A stretch of DNA of 52,310 bases, taken from assembly GCA_017882285.1 (NCBI GenBank), contig JADGPS010000011.1, forward strand, positions 1 to 52,310. Reading direction: 5' to 3'. Origin of the DNA: Paludibacter sp. GTDB lineage: Bacteria > Bacteroidota > Bacteroidia > Bacteroidales > Paludibacteraceae. The notes beneath the pieces are model-generated. The model saw nothing but the letters and a program-made list of their open reading frames with translations, did not search any database and was not told the origin of the DNA. Each line of letters opens with the position of its first letter. Positions within the stretch are counted from its first letter, which is position 1. Positions 18,141 through 26,841 of the stretch are shown piece by piece. The position numbers and the translations under genes were made by a program.

Positions 18141-18746
18141 TTAAAAGAAAAAGCATGGCGTAAATACTGCAGCAAAACCTATTACAAATCCTGCAAGTAC
18201 CTGTCCCAGCGTGTGGGCTTTCAGTTCGATGCGCGACAAAGCAACTAAAGCTGAAAAAGTCAAAATCAGAACGAATAACCAAACCGGATTAATCGCGGTA
18301 CGGTAGCAAACGCCAAAGATTGAACCAGTCAGACCGCCCATTCCGGCTGCATGAGCACTGATTTTCCATTTCAGATTGATGAACAAAATGATAAAAACAG
18401 AAGCTGCCGAACCCATTCCCATTGCGACAATGAACATAGGAAATTGCATTGTGCGCCACATAAACATCGACCAGAAAACATACGCCAAAAATGAGAAAAG
18501 ATACGGCATAGTTCGTTCTTCTTTTTTCGAAATAAACAAATCGTGAACTTCTCCTCTTTTCATCATCAGCCAAATAGGAATGGCCGGAAGTATTCCGGTA
18601 AAAAGCAGTGTTCCGATAATGGCAATCCAACGCCACAACAATGGCATGGGCGAAAAAATGTCCATGTTCATAAGCAGTAGTATGGCATAAGTTGGCATCA
18701 ACAACGGTTGAAAAACCAGCGAAATTATGTTATAGAAAGTCTTCAT
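18141..18746 (-). CDS. PAP2-like integral membrane protein with degenerate active site
   Basis: This 201-residue membrane protein has about six hydrophobic segments. Its layout follows type 2 phosphatidic acid phosphatases: a basic loop KKEERTMPY where motif 1 (K-x6-RP) is expected, ISAHAAGMGG in place of the PSGH motif 2, and SRIELKAHTLGQVLAGFVIG matching motif 3 (SR-x5-H-x3-D) but with Gln instead of the final Asp. The His of motifs 2 and 3 is kept. It could dephosphorylate a lipid such as undecaprenyl diphosphate or be a catalytically altered relative; the sequence alone does not decide. It lies 107 bases downstream of rpoN and 91 bases upstream of prfB on the same strand. Confidence 0.65.
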   Translation of the reverse strand: MKTFYNIISLVFQPLLMPTYAILLLMNMDIFSPMPLLWRWIAIIGTLLFTGILPAIPIWLMMKRGEVHDLFISKKEERTMPYLFSFLAYVFWSMFMWRTMQFPMFIVAMGMGSAASVFIILFINLKWKISAHAAGMGGLTGSIFGVCYRTAINPVWLFVLILTFSALVALSRIELKAHTLGQVLAGFVIGFAAVFTPCFFF

Positions 18747-18853
18747 CTAAAAGAATTTACAATTTATTCATCCGCCAAAAGTCGGACAAGTTTTACTTTT
18801 TACAATTCAACCGCAAACACGAAACACGGAACATGAAACTCTTCAAACGGTTT

Positions 18854-20305
18854 TTATATTTCTCTTCGCATTCTTGCCACCGGAATATTCAGTTGTTCGC
18901 GGTATTTGGCAACGGTACGGCGGGCAATAATGTATCCTTTTGTTTTGAGGACAGCAGCCAATGTTTCGTCAGTTATTGGTTTATTTTTATCTTCGTTTTC
19001 AATACATTGAATTAATATCTGTTTTATTTCGCGAGTCGATACTTCTTCGCCAACATCGTTTGTCATCGATTCCGAAAAGAAATATTTCACCGGAAAAATA
19101 CCGAATTCAGTTTGAATATATTTGCTGTTGCTCACTCTCGAAATAGTGGAAATATCGTATCCTGTGCGGTCGGCAATGTCTTTCAGAATCATCGGTTTCA
19201 GATAGGTATCATCGCCTTCGATAAAGAATTCACGCTGAAAATCCACAATCGCCATCATGGTAGTTAGCAAAGTTTGCTGTCGCTGTTTGATGGCGTCGAT
19301 AAACCAACGCGCGGAATCAATCTTTTGTTTAACGAACATCACAGCATCTTTCATTTCCTTACTTTGGTTTTGTTTGTTTCCGGCGTAATCCTGAAACATT
19401 TCGTTATAGGTGCTGTTCACCCGAAGTTCAGGCACATTGCTGCTGTTGAGCGAAACGGTCAGCTGATTTTCATCATTTTCCAAAATGAAATCGGGAACAA
19501 TGGTCGCCATCGATTTTTCCAGAATATTTCCACTCCAGGCATTTCCGGGTTTCGGATTCAAGTGAATGATTTCGTTCATCACTTTTTTCAGCATGGCGTC
19601 GTCCATGTCCAATCCGCGAAGGATTTTATCGTAATGTTTCTTCGAAAATTCTTCGAAATATTCCGCTAACAGTCGTTTGGCGAGTTTCACCGAAACAGTT
19701 TGATCTTTCCGTTCGAGCTGAAGCAAGAGGCATTCCTGAAGGCAAGAAGCGCCCACGCCGGTCGGATCGAACTGACGCACAAGGTTAATGATGCGGCGCA
19801 TTTCTTCGTCGGTGGTTTGTACACCCGACTGAAAAACAATATCATCAACCATGGCTTCGGGTGTGCGGCGGAGGTAACCTTCATCATCGATATTGCCAAT
19901 CACATATTCAGTCAGCAGCCTGTCTTTTTCCGATAATTGCAACAAACCGACCTGATCAACCAGAAATTCGTGAAAAGTCATTCCCACCGAAAACGGAATA
20001 TCTTCGTGTTTATCTTCTTTGGACGTGTTGTTAGCTTTAAGTTTATAATCGGGGATATCATCGTCGGCTATGTATTCATCAAAATCAATGTCATCGTTGT
20101 TTCCGCCATCATCCAAACTCAACTCATCCAACTCATCTGTTTCGCTATCCGCTTCAGCACCTTCTTCCAAAGCCGGATTTTCCTCCAATTCCTGACGAAT
20201 ACGTTCTTCCAGCTCCAAAGTAGGCACTTCGAGCATTTTGATAACCTGAATCTGCGCAGGCGAAAGTTTTTGCTGTAACTTAAGTTGTAATTGTTGCTTT
20301 AACAT
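18854..20305 (-). CDS. rpoN: RNA polymerase sigma-54 factor
   Basis: RpoN directs RNA polymerase to -24/-12 promoters that need an AAA+ activator. The 483 residues show the Gln- and Leu-rich activator-interacting region (QLQLKLQQKLSPAQIQVIKM, 1-50), a long acidic region II (about 50-105), the core-binding domain (about 110-300), the helix-turn-helix region with DIADRTGYDISTISRVSNSKY near 375, and the RpoN box ARRTVAKYREQLNIPVARMR at the C-terminus, which reads the -24 element. Length and order of domains are normal. No sigma-54 activator gene is in the window. The gene is divergent from dnaG and probably starts the minus-strand group rpoN, PAP2-like, prfB. Confidence 0.97.
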   Translation of the reverse strand: MLKQQLQLKLQQKLSPAQIQVIKMLEVPTLELEERIRQELEENPALEEGAEADSETDELDELSLDDGGNNDDIDFDEYIADDDIPDYKLKANNTSKEDKHEDIPFSVGMTFHEFLVDQVGLLQLSEKDRLLTEYVIGNIDDEGYLRRTPEAMVDDIVFQSGVQTTDEEMRRIINLVRQFDPTGVGASCLQECLLLQLERKDQTVSVKLAKRLLAEYFEEFSKKHYDKILRGLDMDDAMLKKVMNEIIHLNPKPGNAWSGNILEKSMATIVPDFILENDENQLTVSLNSSNVPELRVNSTYNEMFQDYAGNKQNQSKEMKDAVMFVKQKIDSARWFIDAIKQRQQTLLTTMMAIVDFQREFFIEGDDTYLKPMILKDIADRTGYDISTISRVSNSKYIQTEFGIFPVKYFFSESMTNDVGEEVSTREIKQILIQCIENEDKNKPITDETLAAVLKTKGYIIARRTVAKYREQLNIPVARMRREI

Positions 20306-20341
20306 AAACGAAAAAACCGGCTATTGACCAATAATAGAGCG

Positions 20342-20349
20342 CAAAGATA
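20342..20349 (-). promoter_or_regulatory. Bacteroidota -7 promoter motif for rpoN
   Basis: On the minus strand this reads TATCTTTG, matching TAnnTTTG, 36 bases before the rpoN start. No clear -33 element is present. Confidence 0.45.
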
Positions 20350-20536
20350 CGCTTTTTTTAGAAGAAAATAAAGAAAAGAGGGGGTGCTTTTTAATTTTCG
20401 TATCTTAGGAATGAGGGTACTTCATTTATTCACTGGGTGAATCTAAAGAATCCCTTCGTAGTAAGAAAATTGGATTTCAAAAAGAACTGCCCCAATTTTT
20501 TAATTATCTACTGATAGATTTGTAGAATAAAATCAG

Positions 20537-20544
20537 TAGTTTTG
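20537..20544 (+). promoter_or_regulatory. Possible -7 promoter motif for dnaG
   Basis: TAGTTTTG matches TAnnTTTG and ends 23 bases before the dnaG ATG at 20568. A TTTG at 20519-20522 is only 14 bases upstream, shorter than usual, so the -33 element is uncertain. Confidence 0.35.
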
Positions 20545-20567
20545 TATCCTGTTTTTTGCATACAAAA

Positions 20568-22520
20568 ATGATCGACCAAGCCACCATAGACCGCATTACC
20601 GAAGCTGCACAGATACAAGATGTGGTGTCGGATTACGTTACCTTGAAGAAACGCGGGGTGAATCTGTTGGGTCTGTGTCCATTTCATAACGAGAAAACAC
20701 CTTCTTTTACCGTTTCGCCTGCCAAAGGTATTTTCAAATGTTTTGGCTGCGGAAAGGGTGGTAACTCCGTGCATTTTATCATGGAGCACGAACAGATTTC
20801 GTACTACGAAGCACTGAAATATTTAGCCAAAAAATACAATATTGAAGTTCAGGAACGTGAACTTTCGCCCGAAGAAATGGCGGTGCGTAACGACCGCGAA
20901 AGTATGTTGCTGGTCAACGAATTTGCACAAAAACATTTTACACACTTGCTCCACAATCACATCGACGGCAAATCCATCGGTCTTAGCTATTTCCACGAAC
21001 GTGGTTTCCGCGACGACATTATCGATAAATTCCAACTCGGCTACAGTCTCGATCAGCGTGATGCCTTTACGCAAGCCGCTATCAAAGCGGGATATAACAA
21101 AGAATATCTACTGAAAACGGGGCTTACACTCGAAGGCGACAACAATTATCTCACCGACCGTTTCCGTAGTCGCGTGATGTTTCCAGTGCTTTCGCTTTCC
21201 GGTAAAGTGGTGGCATTCGGTGGTCGTATCCTCAAGAAGGAAGACAAGATGGCGAAGTACGTAAACTCACCTGAATCGGAAATTTACCACAAAAGCAACG
21301 AGTTGTACGGCATTTATTTTGCCAAGCAAGCCATCGTGAAGCAAGATCGCTGCTTTCTGGTGGAAGGTTACACCGATGTAATTTCGATGCACCAGAGCGG
21401 CATTGAAAACGTCGTGGCTTCGTCCGGAACTTCACTTACACCGGGACAAATCCGACTGATTCACCGCTTCACCGAAAACGTAACAGTGATTTATGACGGT
21501 GACCCTGCCGGTATCAAAGCATCCATTCGTGGAATTGATTTATTGCTGGAAGAAGGACTAAATATCAAAGTTTTATTGTTGCCCGATGGCGACGATCCCG
21601 ATTCCTTTGCCCGAAAACACAATGCTTCCGATTTTATTGAATACGTTCAGCAAAATTCTTCAGACTTTATACGTTTCAAAACCAATTTGCTGTTGGCTGA
21701 TGCAGATAATGACCCCGTAAAACGTGCCGGACTGGTGCTGGATATTGTTCGAAGTATTTCCATTATTCCGAATTCGGCAGTGCGTGGTGAATATGTAAAA
21801 GAATGCAGTACATTGCTGAACGTGGAAGAGCAAATGCTTTATTATGAGATAAACAAACTCAAAAATAATGAACAGGAGAAAAACGATGTTCGCCGACAAA
21901 CCGAAGCAACCAACTTGCCTTCGATTGATGAAGCTGACAATAGTAATAAAAGAGCCATTTCAGGAACAAAATTTGAAGACCAGGAACGGAGTATTTTACA
22001 AGTGTTGATAAAATATGGCGATGCAGTGCTGTATTATGCCGATGAAGAAAAGCAACAACCTGTAACCGTAGGTGCCTATATTTTGGAGGAACTGGAAAAA
22101 GATCAACTCACATTCGATAATTCATTGCATTCGTTGATGTTGGAAGAATATAAAAATCATTATAAGCAGGAAAATTTTGCAGTAGAACATTTTTTTCTGT
22201 ACCATTCACAGAGCGAAATCAGCAATATAACCGCTGATTTGATTTCGGAAAAATACACTCTGAGCCGCATTCATTCCAAGATTAAGAAAATTGAAGCAGA
22301 TTCGGATAGGCTGCTGGAATTGGTTCCACGAGTCGTATTTGAATTTAAAAATAGTCTGATTTTGGAAATGATCAAACAAAAACTCATCAATTTAAAAACT
22401 GCAAATGATAACAAAAATAATGCGCTGGTGGATGAAATTATGCAGGAAATGAGCCAACTGGAAGTTACAAAAAAACAACTTTCGAAGAAACTGGGGGAAA
22501 GAATAATAATTAAATTGTAA
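20568..22520 (+). CDS. dnaG: DNA primase
   Basis: DnaG makes the RNA primers for lagging-strand replication. The 650-residue protein begins MIDQATIDRITEAAQIQDVV. An N-terminal CHC2-type zinc finger is visible (CPFHNEKTPSF followed by FKCFGCGKGG), then the primase core with YFHERGF and FRSRVMFPVLS, the TOPRIM Glu in LVEGYTDVISM and the acidic YDGDPAGIKA motif. The C-terminal 200 residues are less conserved, as expected for the helicase-binding domain. The frame is open upstream to a TTG at 20556, but the ATG at 20568 gives the conserved family start and was chosen. It is divergent from rpoN and followed by a radical SAM gene after 42 bases. Confidence 0.97.
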   Translation: MIDQATIDRITEAAQIQDVVSDYVTLKKRGVNLLGLCPFHNEKTPSFTVSPAKGIFKCFGCGKGGNSVHFIMEHEQISYYEALKYLAKKYNIEVQERELSPEEMAVRNDRESMLLVNEFAQKHFTHLLHNHIDGKSIGLSYFHERGFRDDIIDKFQLGYSLDQRDAFTQAAIKAGYNKEYLLKTGLTLEGDNNYLTDRFRSRVMFPVLSLSGKVVAFGGRILKKEDKMAKYVNSPESEIYHKSNELYGIYFAKQAIVKQDRCFLVEGYTDVISMHQSGIENVVASSGTSLTPGQIRLIHRFTENVTVIYDGDPAGIKASIRGIDLLLEEGLNIKVLLLPDGDDPDSFARKHNASDFIEYVQQNSSDFIRFKTNLLLADADNDPVKRAGLVLDIVRSISIIPNSAVRGEYVKECSTLLNVEEQMLYYEINKLKNNEQEKNDVRRQTEATNLPSIDEADNSNKRAISGTKFEDQERSILQVLIKYGDAVLYYADEEKQQPVTVGAYILEELEKDQLTFDNSLHSLMLEEYKNHYKQENFAVEHFFLYHSQSEISNITADLISEKYTLSRIHSKIKKIEADSDRLLELVPRVVFEFKNSLILEMIKQKLINLKTANDNKNNALVDEIMQEMSQLEVTKKQLSKKLGERIIIKL

Positions 22521-22562
22521 ACAACCAGCCAATTCAACAGTTACACAATTCAACAAAAAACA

Positions 22563-23333
22563 ATGATTCTCTTTGATCAAATTATTTTCGGACCAATTCA
22601 CAGTCGCCGACTGGGGCTTTCGCTGGGTGTAAACCTGCTGCCGATTGATGCCAAAATATGTTCGTTCAACTGCATTTATTGTGAATGCGGTTTCAATACC
22701 ACCATGCAGGATTCGCCCATTCCTACACGTGAGCAAGTGCGTGAAACATTGGAAGCGAAATTGCAGGAAATGGTTGCCGAAGGACAAATCCCCGATGTGA
22801 TTACCTTTGCAGGAAACGGCGAACCGACACTCCATGCCGAGTTCGAAGGCATTATCGATGACACCATTGCATTGCGAAATCAATATTGTCCAACGGCAAA
22901 AGTCAGCGTATTGTCTAACTCCACGCGTATTTACAAACCACATGTTTTCAGTGCACTGAACAAAGTGGATAACAATATTCTGAAATTCGATTCGGCTATC
23001 GACCGCACCATGCAATTGATGGATCAACCTGTTGGAAAAGAAATTAATGTAGCTTGGTTTATTGAGCATTTGAAGAAATTTGAAGGTCGACTGATTATTC
23101 AAACCATGTTTTTGCGTGGAGTTGTGAATGGTGAAACGATTGACAACACTACCAATGAAGAAGTGGAAGCATGGCTCAAAGCATTGGAAGAAATTCGTCC
23201 CCAGCAAGTGATGATGTACTCTCTCGACCGCGAAGCACCCACTCAAAATCTCCAGAAAGTAAACGTTGATGAACTAAACACCATTGCCGAAAAAGCAAGA
23301 AAACGTGGATTTGAAGTGTCGGTAGCAGGATGA
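22563..23333 (+). CDS. Radical SAM protein (COG0731-like)
   Basis: This 256-residue protein is a member of the radical SAM superfamily. The cluster motif is CSFNCIYCECGF near residues 33-44, giving the CxxxCxxC pattern that binds a 4Fe-4S cluster and SAM. It is preceded by GPIHSRRLGLSLGVNLLP, typical of the small COG0731 Fe-S oxidoreductases. TFAGNGEPTLHAEF resembles the GGE-type SAM-binding segment, and SVLSNSTRIY continues the barrel. The substrate is unknown. It lies 42 bases after dnaG on the same strand and may be cotranscribed with it. It is followed by a 108-base inverted-repeat element. Confidence 0.85.
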   Translation: MILFDQIIFGPIHSRRLGLSLGVNLLPIDAKICSFNCIYCECGFNTTMQDSPIPTREQVRETLEAKLQEMVAEGQIPDVITFAGNGEPTLHAEFEGIIDDTIALRNQYCPTAKVSVLSNSTRIYKPHVFSALNKVDNNILKFDSAIDRTMQLMDQPVGKEINVAWFIEHLKKFEGRLIIQTMFLRGVVNGETIDNTTNEEVEAWLKALEEIRPQQVMMYSLDREAPTQNLQKVNVDELNTIAEKARKRGFEVSVAG

Positions 23334-23334
23334 T

Positions 23335-23442
23335 GACCCCCAACCCCTAAAAGGGAGTAAGGTGATGCTTTCTTATCAAGTTAATTTCATAAATTTTATT
23401 TGCAAAGATACTAACTTAAAGCCCCTTTAGGGGTTTGGGGTC
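23335..23442. repeat. 108-base element with terminal inverted repeats
   Basis: The left arm at 23335-23356 begins GACCCCCAACCCCTAAAAGG, and the right arm at 23421-23442 is its near-exact inverse (CCTTTAGGGGTTTGGGGTC). About 64 AT-rich bases separate them. The right arm ends one base before the glycosyltransferase ATG. The interior holds CAAAGATA at 23403-23410, a minus-strand -7-like motif. The layout suggests a small mobile or REP-like element. Confidence 0.6.
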
Positions 23443-23443
23443 T

Positions 23444-24382
23444 ATGAAAATTCTTATTTGTCCGCTAAACTGGGGATTAGGTCACGCAACGCGCTGTGTG
23501 CCGATTATCCAACGACTGAAGGCTGAAGGTCTCGAGCCGGTGGTGGTGGCGGATGGTTTTCCGTTGGCTTTTTTGCAACAAGAATTTCCTTCACTTCGTT
23601 TTATTGAATTTCCTTCCTACTCGGTTTATTATGCTGCAGGCAAATCGCAGGTAGGTGCTATGATATTCAATTTCCCGAATATTATCAGTGGAATATTCAG
23701 AGAACATTTTTGGTTAAGAGATTTACTGCAGTCCGAGCATTTCGACCAAGTAATTTCCGATAACCGCTTTGGGATGTGGAATAAGCGGGTTCATTCCATT
23801 TACTTGACACATCAGTTGATGGTGAAAATGCCGATGAATTTGAGGTTTCTTGAACCACTGGCTCACCTTATTCATAAAGCATTTATAAACCGCTACGACG
23901 AATGCTGGATTCCCGATCGCGAAGAAAACGGTGGTTTGTCGGGTGATTTGGCGCACAAATATCGGTTACCATGCAACGCGAAATTTATCGGAACACTTTC
24001 CCGTTTTCAGGGCATGGGAAATACAATACCGAACACAGATTATGAACAAGTGGCTGTAATTTCGGGCGTGGAACCGCAAAGAACTATTTTTGAGAAAAGT
24101 CTGATCGAGAAATATTGTAACAGTGCGAAAAAAACACTTTTGGTTTGCGGTCAACCGCAAACTGAGAGGAAAGAAAACAAGATAGGAAATTTAACCGTAG
24201 TTTCACATCTGTCAGATTTTGAACTGGCTGCGGTTTTACTTGGAACAAAGAAAATTATTTGCCGTTCGGGATATTCGAGCATCATGGATTTGGATGCGCT
24301 AAACTGTCTGCCCAAAGCCGAACTCATTCCCACACCCGGACAAACGGAACAAGAATACCTTAAAATAGTTCACAGTTCATAG
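23444..24382 (+). CDS. MurG-like glycosyltransferase, possibly shortened at the C-terminus
   Basis: This 312-residue cytosolic or membrane-associated protein has the GT28/MurG-like two-domain layout. The N-terminus MKILICPLNWGLGHATRCVP has the family's GxGHxxR-type glycine-rich loop. LIEKYCNSAKKTLLVCGQP begins the second Rossmann domain, VVSHLSDFELAAVLLGTK follows, and CRSGYSSIMDLDAL is the nucleotide-sugar binding segment. The protein ends soon after PTPGQTEQEYL, where related proteins usually run on for several tens of residues. The last codons (KIVHSS) come from a spacer-like repeat, so the gene may have lost its natural end. The frame is open to a TTG at 23435; the ATG at 23444 is preferred. 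The sugar and acceptor are unknown. Confidence 0.72.
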   Translation: MKILICPLNWGLGHATRCVPIIQRLKAEGLEPVVVADGFPLAFLQQEFPSLRFIEFPSYSVYYAAGKSQVGAMIFNFPNIISGIFREHFWLRDLLQSEHFDQVISDNRFGMWNKRVHSIYLTHQLMVKMPMNLRFLEPLAHLIHKAFINRYDECWIPDREENGGLSGDLAHKYRLPCNAKFIGTLSRFQGMGNTIPNTDYEQVAVISGVEPQRTIFEKSLIEKYCNSAKKTLLVCGQPQTERKENKIGNLTVVSHLSDFELAAVLLGTKKIICRSGYSSIMDLDALNCLPKAELIPTPGQTEQEYLKIVHSS

Positions 24383-24450
24383 TTGACAGTTGACAGCGAA
24401 AATCAAATAATTATTTAATTGTCAATTGTTAACTGACAAATATCAACTAA
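24363..24450. repeat. Low-complexity spacer repeats at the 3' end of the glycosyltransferase gene
   Basis: AGTTCACAGTTCATAGTTG and GACAGTTGACAG are short direct repeats of an AGTTnAnAG-like unit, followed after an AT-rich gap by partial inverses (AATTGTCAATTGTTAACTG). The stretch covers the last codons of the glycosyltransferase gene and the whole spacer before the convergent nitroreductase gene. It may also fold as a terminator. Confidence 0.45.
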
Positions 24451-25363
24451 CCCTGTGTATATCAGCAAATGTCCATTTCACACCTTTATTGTAATGAACA
24501 TCGGCATACCCAAAGATGACGAATAATCCTTCGCGTGAAGGATATTTAATTCCCCATTTTTCTCGAAAAATTCTTGCTTTTTTGCCGTTTTGAATAAATG
24601 GATGCACAGCGCCTAGCATACAAGTTCCGAGTCCAAGTGATTCGCCGGCAAGCATGGCATAAGTAGCAGCAATAATCGGATCGGCAGGATCGGTATAAGG
24701 TGAGCCGTAAAAATACATGGCAAGCGGCGCATCATAGTTTATCCAATTATCGCCTTTCTCCATACTATCAACGTAAATATCAAAAACAGGTTTGATAAAT
24801 TCACGCATCATTTCGTCGGTTGGTTTTCCCCAAAATGGGCGCATCAAGGTCATAAACCAGTTGGAAGCCATCCAGCGAATGGTAGTTAGATATTTCGAAA
24901 ATTCTACGGCAAAAGTTCGTACTTGCGTTTTGTTTTCCAATACCAACACATGCACATCCGAAGGCGGCAAGCCCATAGGTGCTGTTTGAGCAGCTTCCAG
25001 AATTTGGTCGATTTTTTCTTTTTCTACCGGTTTATCTTTAAATTCGCGAATACTACGGCGACGCTGAAGCATGGAGAGCAAACTTTCGTAGCTTGGAACA
25101 GTGCTTTTATCGGGCAAATCGAATAATTGAACCGGCGATAATGTGCGTCCTTCAATCGCAATCACACCGGTTGGACAAACCATCATGCAATGTCCACAAC
25201 CCACGCAACCAAATATCGATTTGTTGGATTTTACAACTTTGTGATTGACAATTTCTAACCCAAAATCTTTGCACACATCTATACACAGTCCACAACCGGT
25301 ACATTTTTCAGTGTCGATAAAAATATTTGCGGGCACATTTACTCGTGAAGTTGGAATTGCCAT
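24443..25363 (-). CDS. Ferredoxin-nitroreductase fusion protein
   Basis: This 306-residue protein joins two domains. The first 70 or so residues hold two 4Fe-4S motifs, CTGCGLCIDVCKDFG and CVGCGHCMMVCPTG, of bacterial ferredoxin type. From about residue 95 a nitroreductase-like FMN domain begins with RRRSIREFKDKPVEKEKI and continues through AAQTAPMGLPPSD and MLAGESLGLGTCMLG. Such fusions pass electrons from ferredoxin clusters to FMN to reduce nitro compounds, quinones or unknown substrates. The frame is open upstream to 25429, but that extension is hydrophobic and poorly supported; the ATG at 25363 places the protein start just before the ferredoxin domain. A -7 motif lies 46 bases upstream. 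Confidence 0.88.
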   Translation of the reverse strand: MAIPTSRVNVPANIFIDTEKCTGCGLCIDVCKDFGLEIVNHKVVKSNKSIFGCVGCGHCMMVCPTGVIAIEGRTLSPVQLFDLPDKSTVPSYESLLSMLQRRRSIREFKDKPVEKEKIDQILEAAQTAPMGLPPSDVHVLVLENKTQVRTFAVEFSKYLTTIRWMASNWFMTLMRPFWGKPTDEMMREFIKPVFDIYVDSMEKGDNWINYDAPLAMYFYGSPYTDPADPIIAATYAMLAGESLGLGTCMLGAVHPFIQNGKKARIFREKWGIKYPSREGLFVIFGYADVHYNKGVKWTFADIHRVS

Positions 25364-25409
25364 ATAATTGGTTAATAATGAACAATTAATAATTAGAAAA
25401 ATACTGTTG

Positions 25410-25417
25410 CAAAAGTA
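25410..25417 (-). promoter_or_regulatory. Bacteroidota -7 promoter motif for the nitroreductase gene
   Basis: On the minus strand this reads TACTTTTG, matching TAnnTTTG, 46 bases before the start at 25363. It supports the shorter start, because it lies inside the longer reading frame. Confidence 0.45.
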
Positions 25418-25451
25418 AGAAATATTCATTTGATTATTGAATTATTCTCAC

Positions 25452-25482
25452 AAAAAAATCGCTGAGAATTTTCTCAGCGATT
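25452..25482 (-). terminator. Intrinsic terminator of the Asn/Arg-rich protein gene
   Basis: AATCGCTGAGAA (25457-25468) and TTCTCAGCGATT (25471-25482) form a perfect stem. On the minus strand it runs into seven T, downstream of the gene ending at 25522. Confidence 0.8.
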
Positions 25483-25521
25483 AATTGTTAACTAAACAGA
25501 CATCACAGATTTATACCTTAA

Positions 25522-26841
25522 TTATCTTCTCTTTGATTCATTGTTTGACGAACGACTTTCAGTTTTAGTTCCCGATCTCTGTTCGTTACTACGCGTGTTT
25601 TCTGATTGTCTTTGCACTGCAGGTTTTGATTCAACGGTTCTAGTTGGTTGATTTACAATAGGTGCAGTTCTTGTGTTTGTGTTTCCGCGATTAACAGAAT
25701 TGTAATTTCTGTTACCATTATCGGTATTTGGGCGTGGTTGATAAGTATTATTGCGTTGAATATTATTATTTACATCCGAGCTTCTGTTATTTGTTGGAGG
25801 TGTATATTTTTGATTATTTGTATTGCTCTGATTCCGATAACCTCCGGAATTTTGCCAACTTCTATTACCCGATTCATTATTGTTTGTTCTGTTTTGAAAA
25901 GTATTTCCATTTCGGGTACTATTCGAATTCCTTGAATCGGATGGTGTAGTGTAAGTTCTTTGATTTGAATTACGTTGATTCAAACCGTTCGATTGAGAAT
26001 TTCTTTGTACGTTTGAATTGTCCCAGGTTCTGGTCGGTCTGGTCCCGGTAGAATTTCCTTGATAAGATTGTCGGGTTTGATTATTTTGTATTACTCTATT
26101 CCGATTGAACTCAAAATCACGTTTATTGCGAATATTTTCATTTCGAGTGCTGAAATTACGTTCAGGATATCTGTTGCCATAATCGTTACGACTTATTGAT
26201 TGATGAATTCTTTGGGCATAATTGTCAAAATGGTTTTGTGTGTAATAGTAGTTGTGATTATAATTAATATGATTTCGTATATTACTCAAATACATATTAA
26301 TACCAATCGGACTATGATATCTGTAATAGCTTGGATAATAACCCCAATAATAGGGTGAATTCCAGCTATAATAATTTGATCCCCAAAAGAATGAAAAAAT
26401 AAAAGGAGTGTACGAATAAGTCGGTTCAATAACATAATTGGCTCCGTAAAGATAGGGATCGCCAACAATCTGAACGGTTGGATTGTTGTTCTGATCTTTT
26501 TCAACTACAATTGATGCCACATCCTGATAAGCATTTTTGTCTAAAACTGCCTGAATAACAACTACATGAACATCATTTTCCATCTTTTCAATTACACGTA
26601 AATAATCTACTTGTCCGTCATTATTCAAATCCAGGTTTGAAATTCCACTGTCATAATCATTCAGTTTCTGTTCAAATTCTTCCATATTTTTTGATTCCCC
26701 AAACGCAGTAGCCACAGCTTTTAAATCAAGATTGTTGCTAATGTCATTGTTTTGAGCTTCAACTGTAATCCTTTCTTGTGCCATAAATTGAGTGGTTGCA
26801 ATTAAAATAACCACTAACAGGCTTGTTACTTTTGTTTTCAT
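25522..26841 (-). CDS. Exported Asn/Arg/Ser-rich hypothetical protein
   Basis: I do not recognise a named family. The 439-residue protein has a signal peptide (about 1-21, ending TQFMAQE). Residues 25-150 form a compact domain with the calcium-loop-like DLNNDGQVDYLRV and a VVVIQAVLDKNAYQDVASIVVEKD segment, a domain seen in other Bacteroidota exported proteins. A Tyr/Trp-rich stretch (about 150-185, SYTPFIFSFFWGSNYYSW) follows. The last 210 residues are low complexity, dominated by Asn, Arg, Ser, Gln and Thr, and are probably disordered and very basic. A function cannot be given; cell envelope binding to an acidic polymer is a guess. The gene is alone and ends at a good terminator. Confidence 0.75.
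   Translation of the reverse strand: MKTKVTSLLVVILIATTQFMAQERITVEAQNNDISNNLDLKAVATAFGESKNMEEFEQKLNDYDSGISNLDLNNDGQVDYLRVIEKMENDVHVVVIQAVLDKNAYQDVASIVVEKDQNNNPTVQIVGDPYLYGANYVIEPTYSYTPFIFSFFWGSNYYSWNSPYYWGYYPSYYRYHSPIGINMYLSNIRNHINYNHNYYYTQNHFDNYAQRIHQSISRNDYGNRYPERNFSTRNENIRNKRDFEFNRNRVIQNNQTRQSYQGNSTGTRPTRTWDNSNVQRNSQSNGLNQRNSNQRTYTTPSDSRNSNSTRNGNTFQNRTNNNESGNRSWQNSGGYRNQSNTNNQKYTPPTNNRSSDVNNNIQRNNTYQPRPNTDNGNRNYNSVNRGNTNTRTAPIVNQPTRTVESKPAVQRQSENTRSNEQRSGTKTESRSSNNESKRR

Noticed and set aside
22392-23246. A 284-codon open frame on the minus strand
   Set aside because: It lies wholly opposite dnaG and the radical SAM gene, whose CxxxCxxC motif and length make the + strand coding; its translation is Cys/His/Phe-rich with no recognisable domain.
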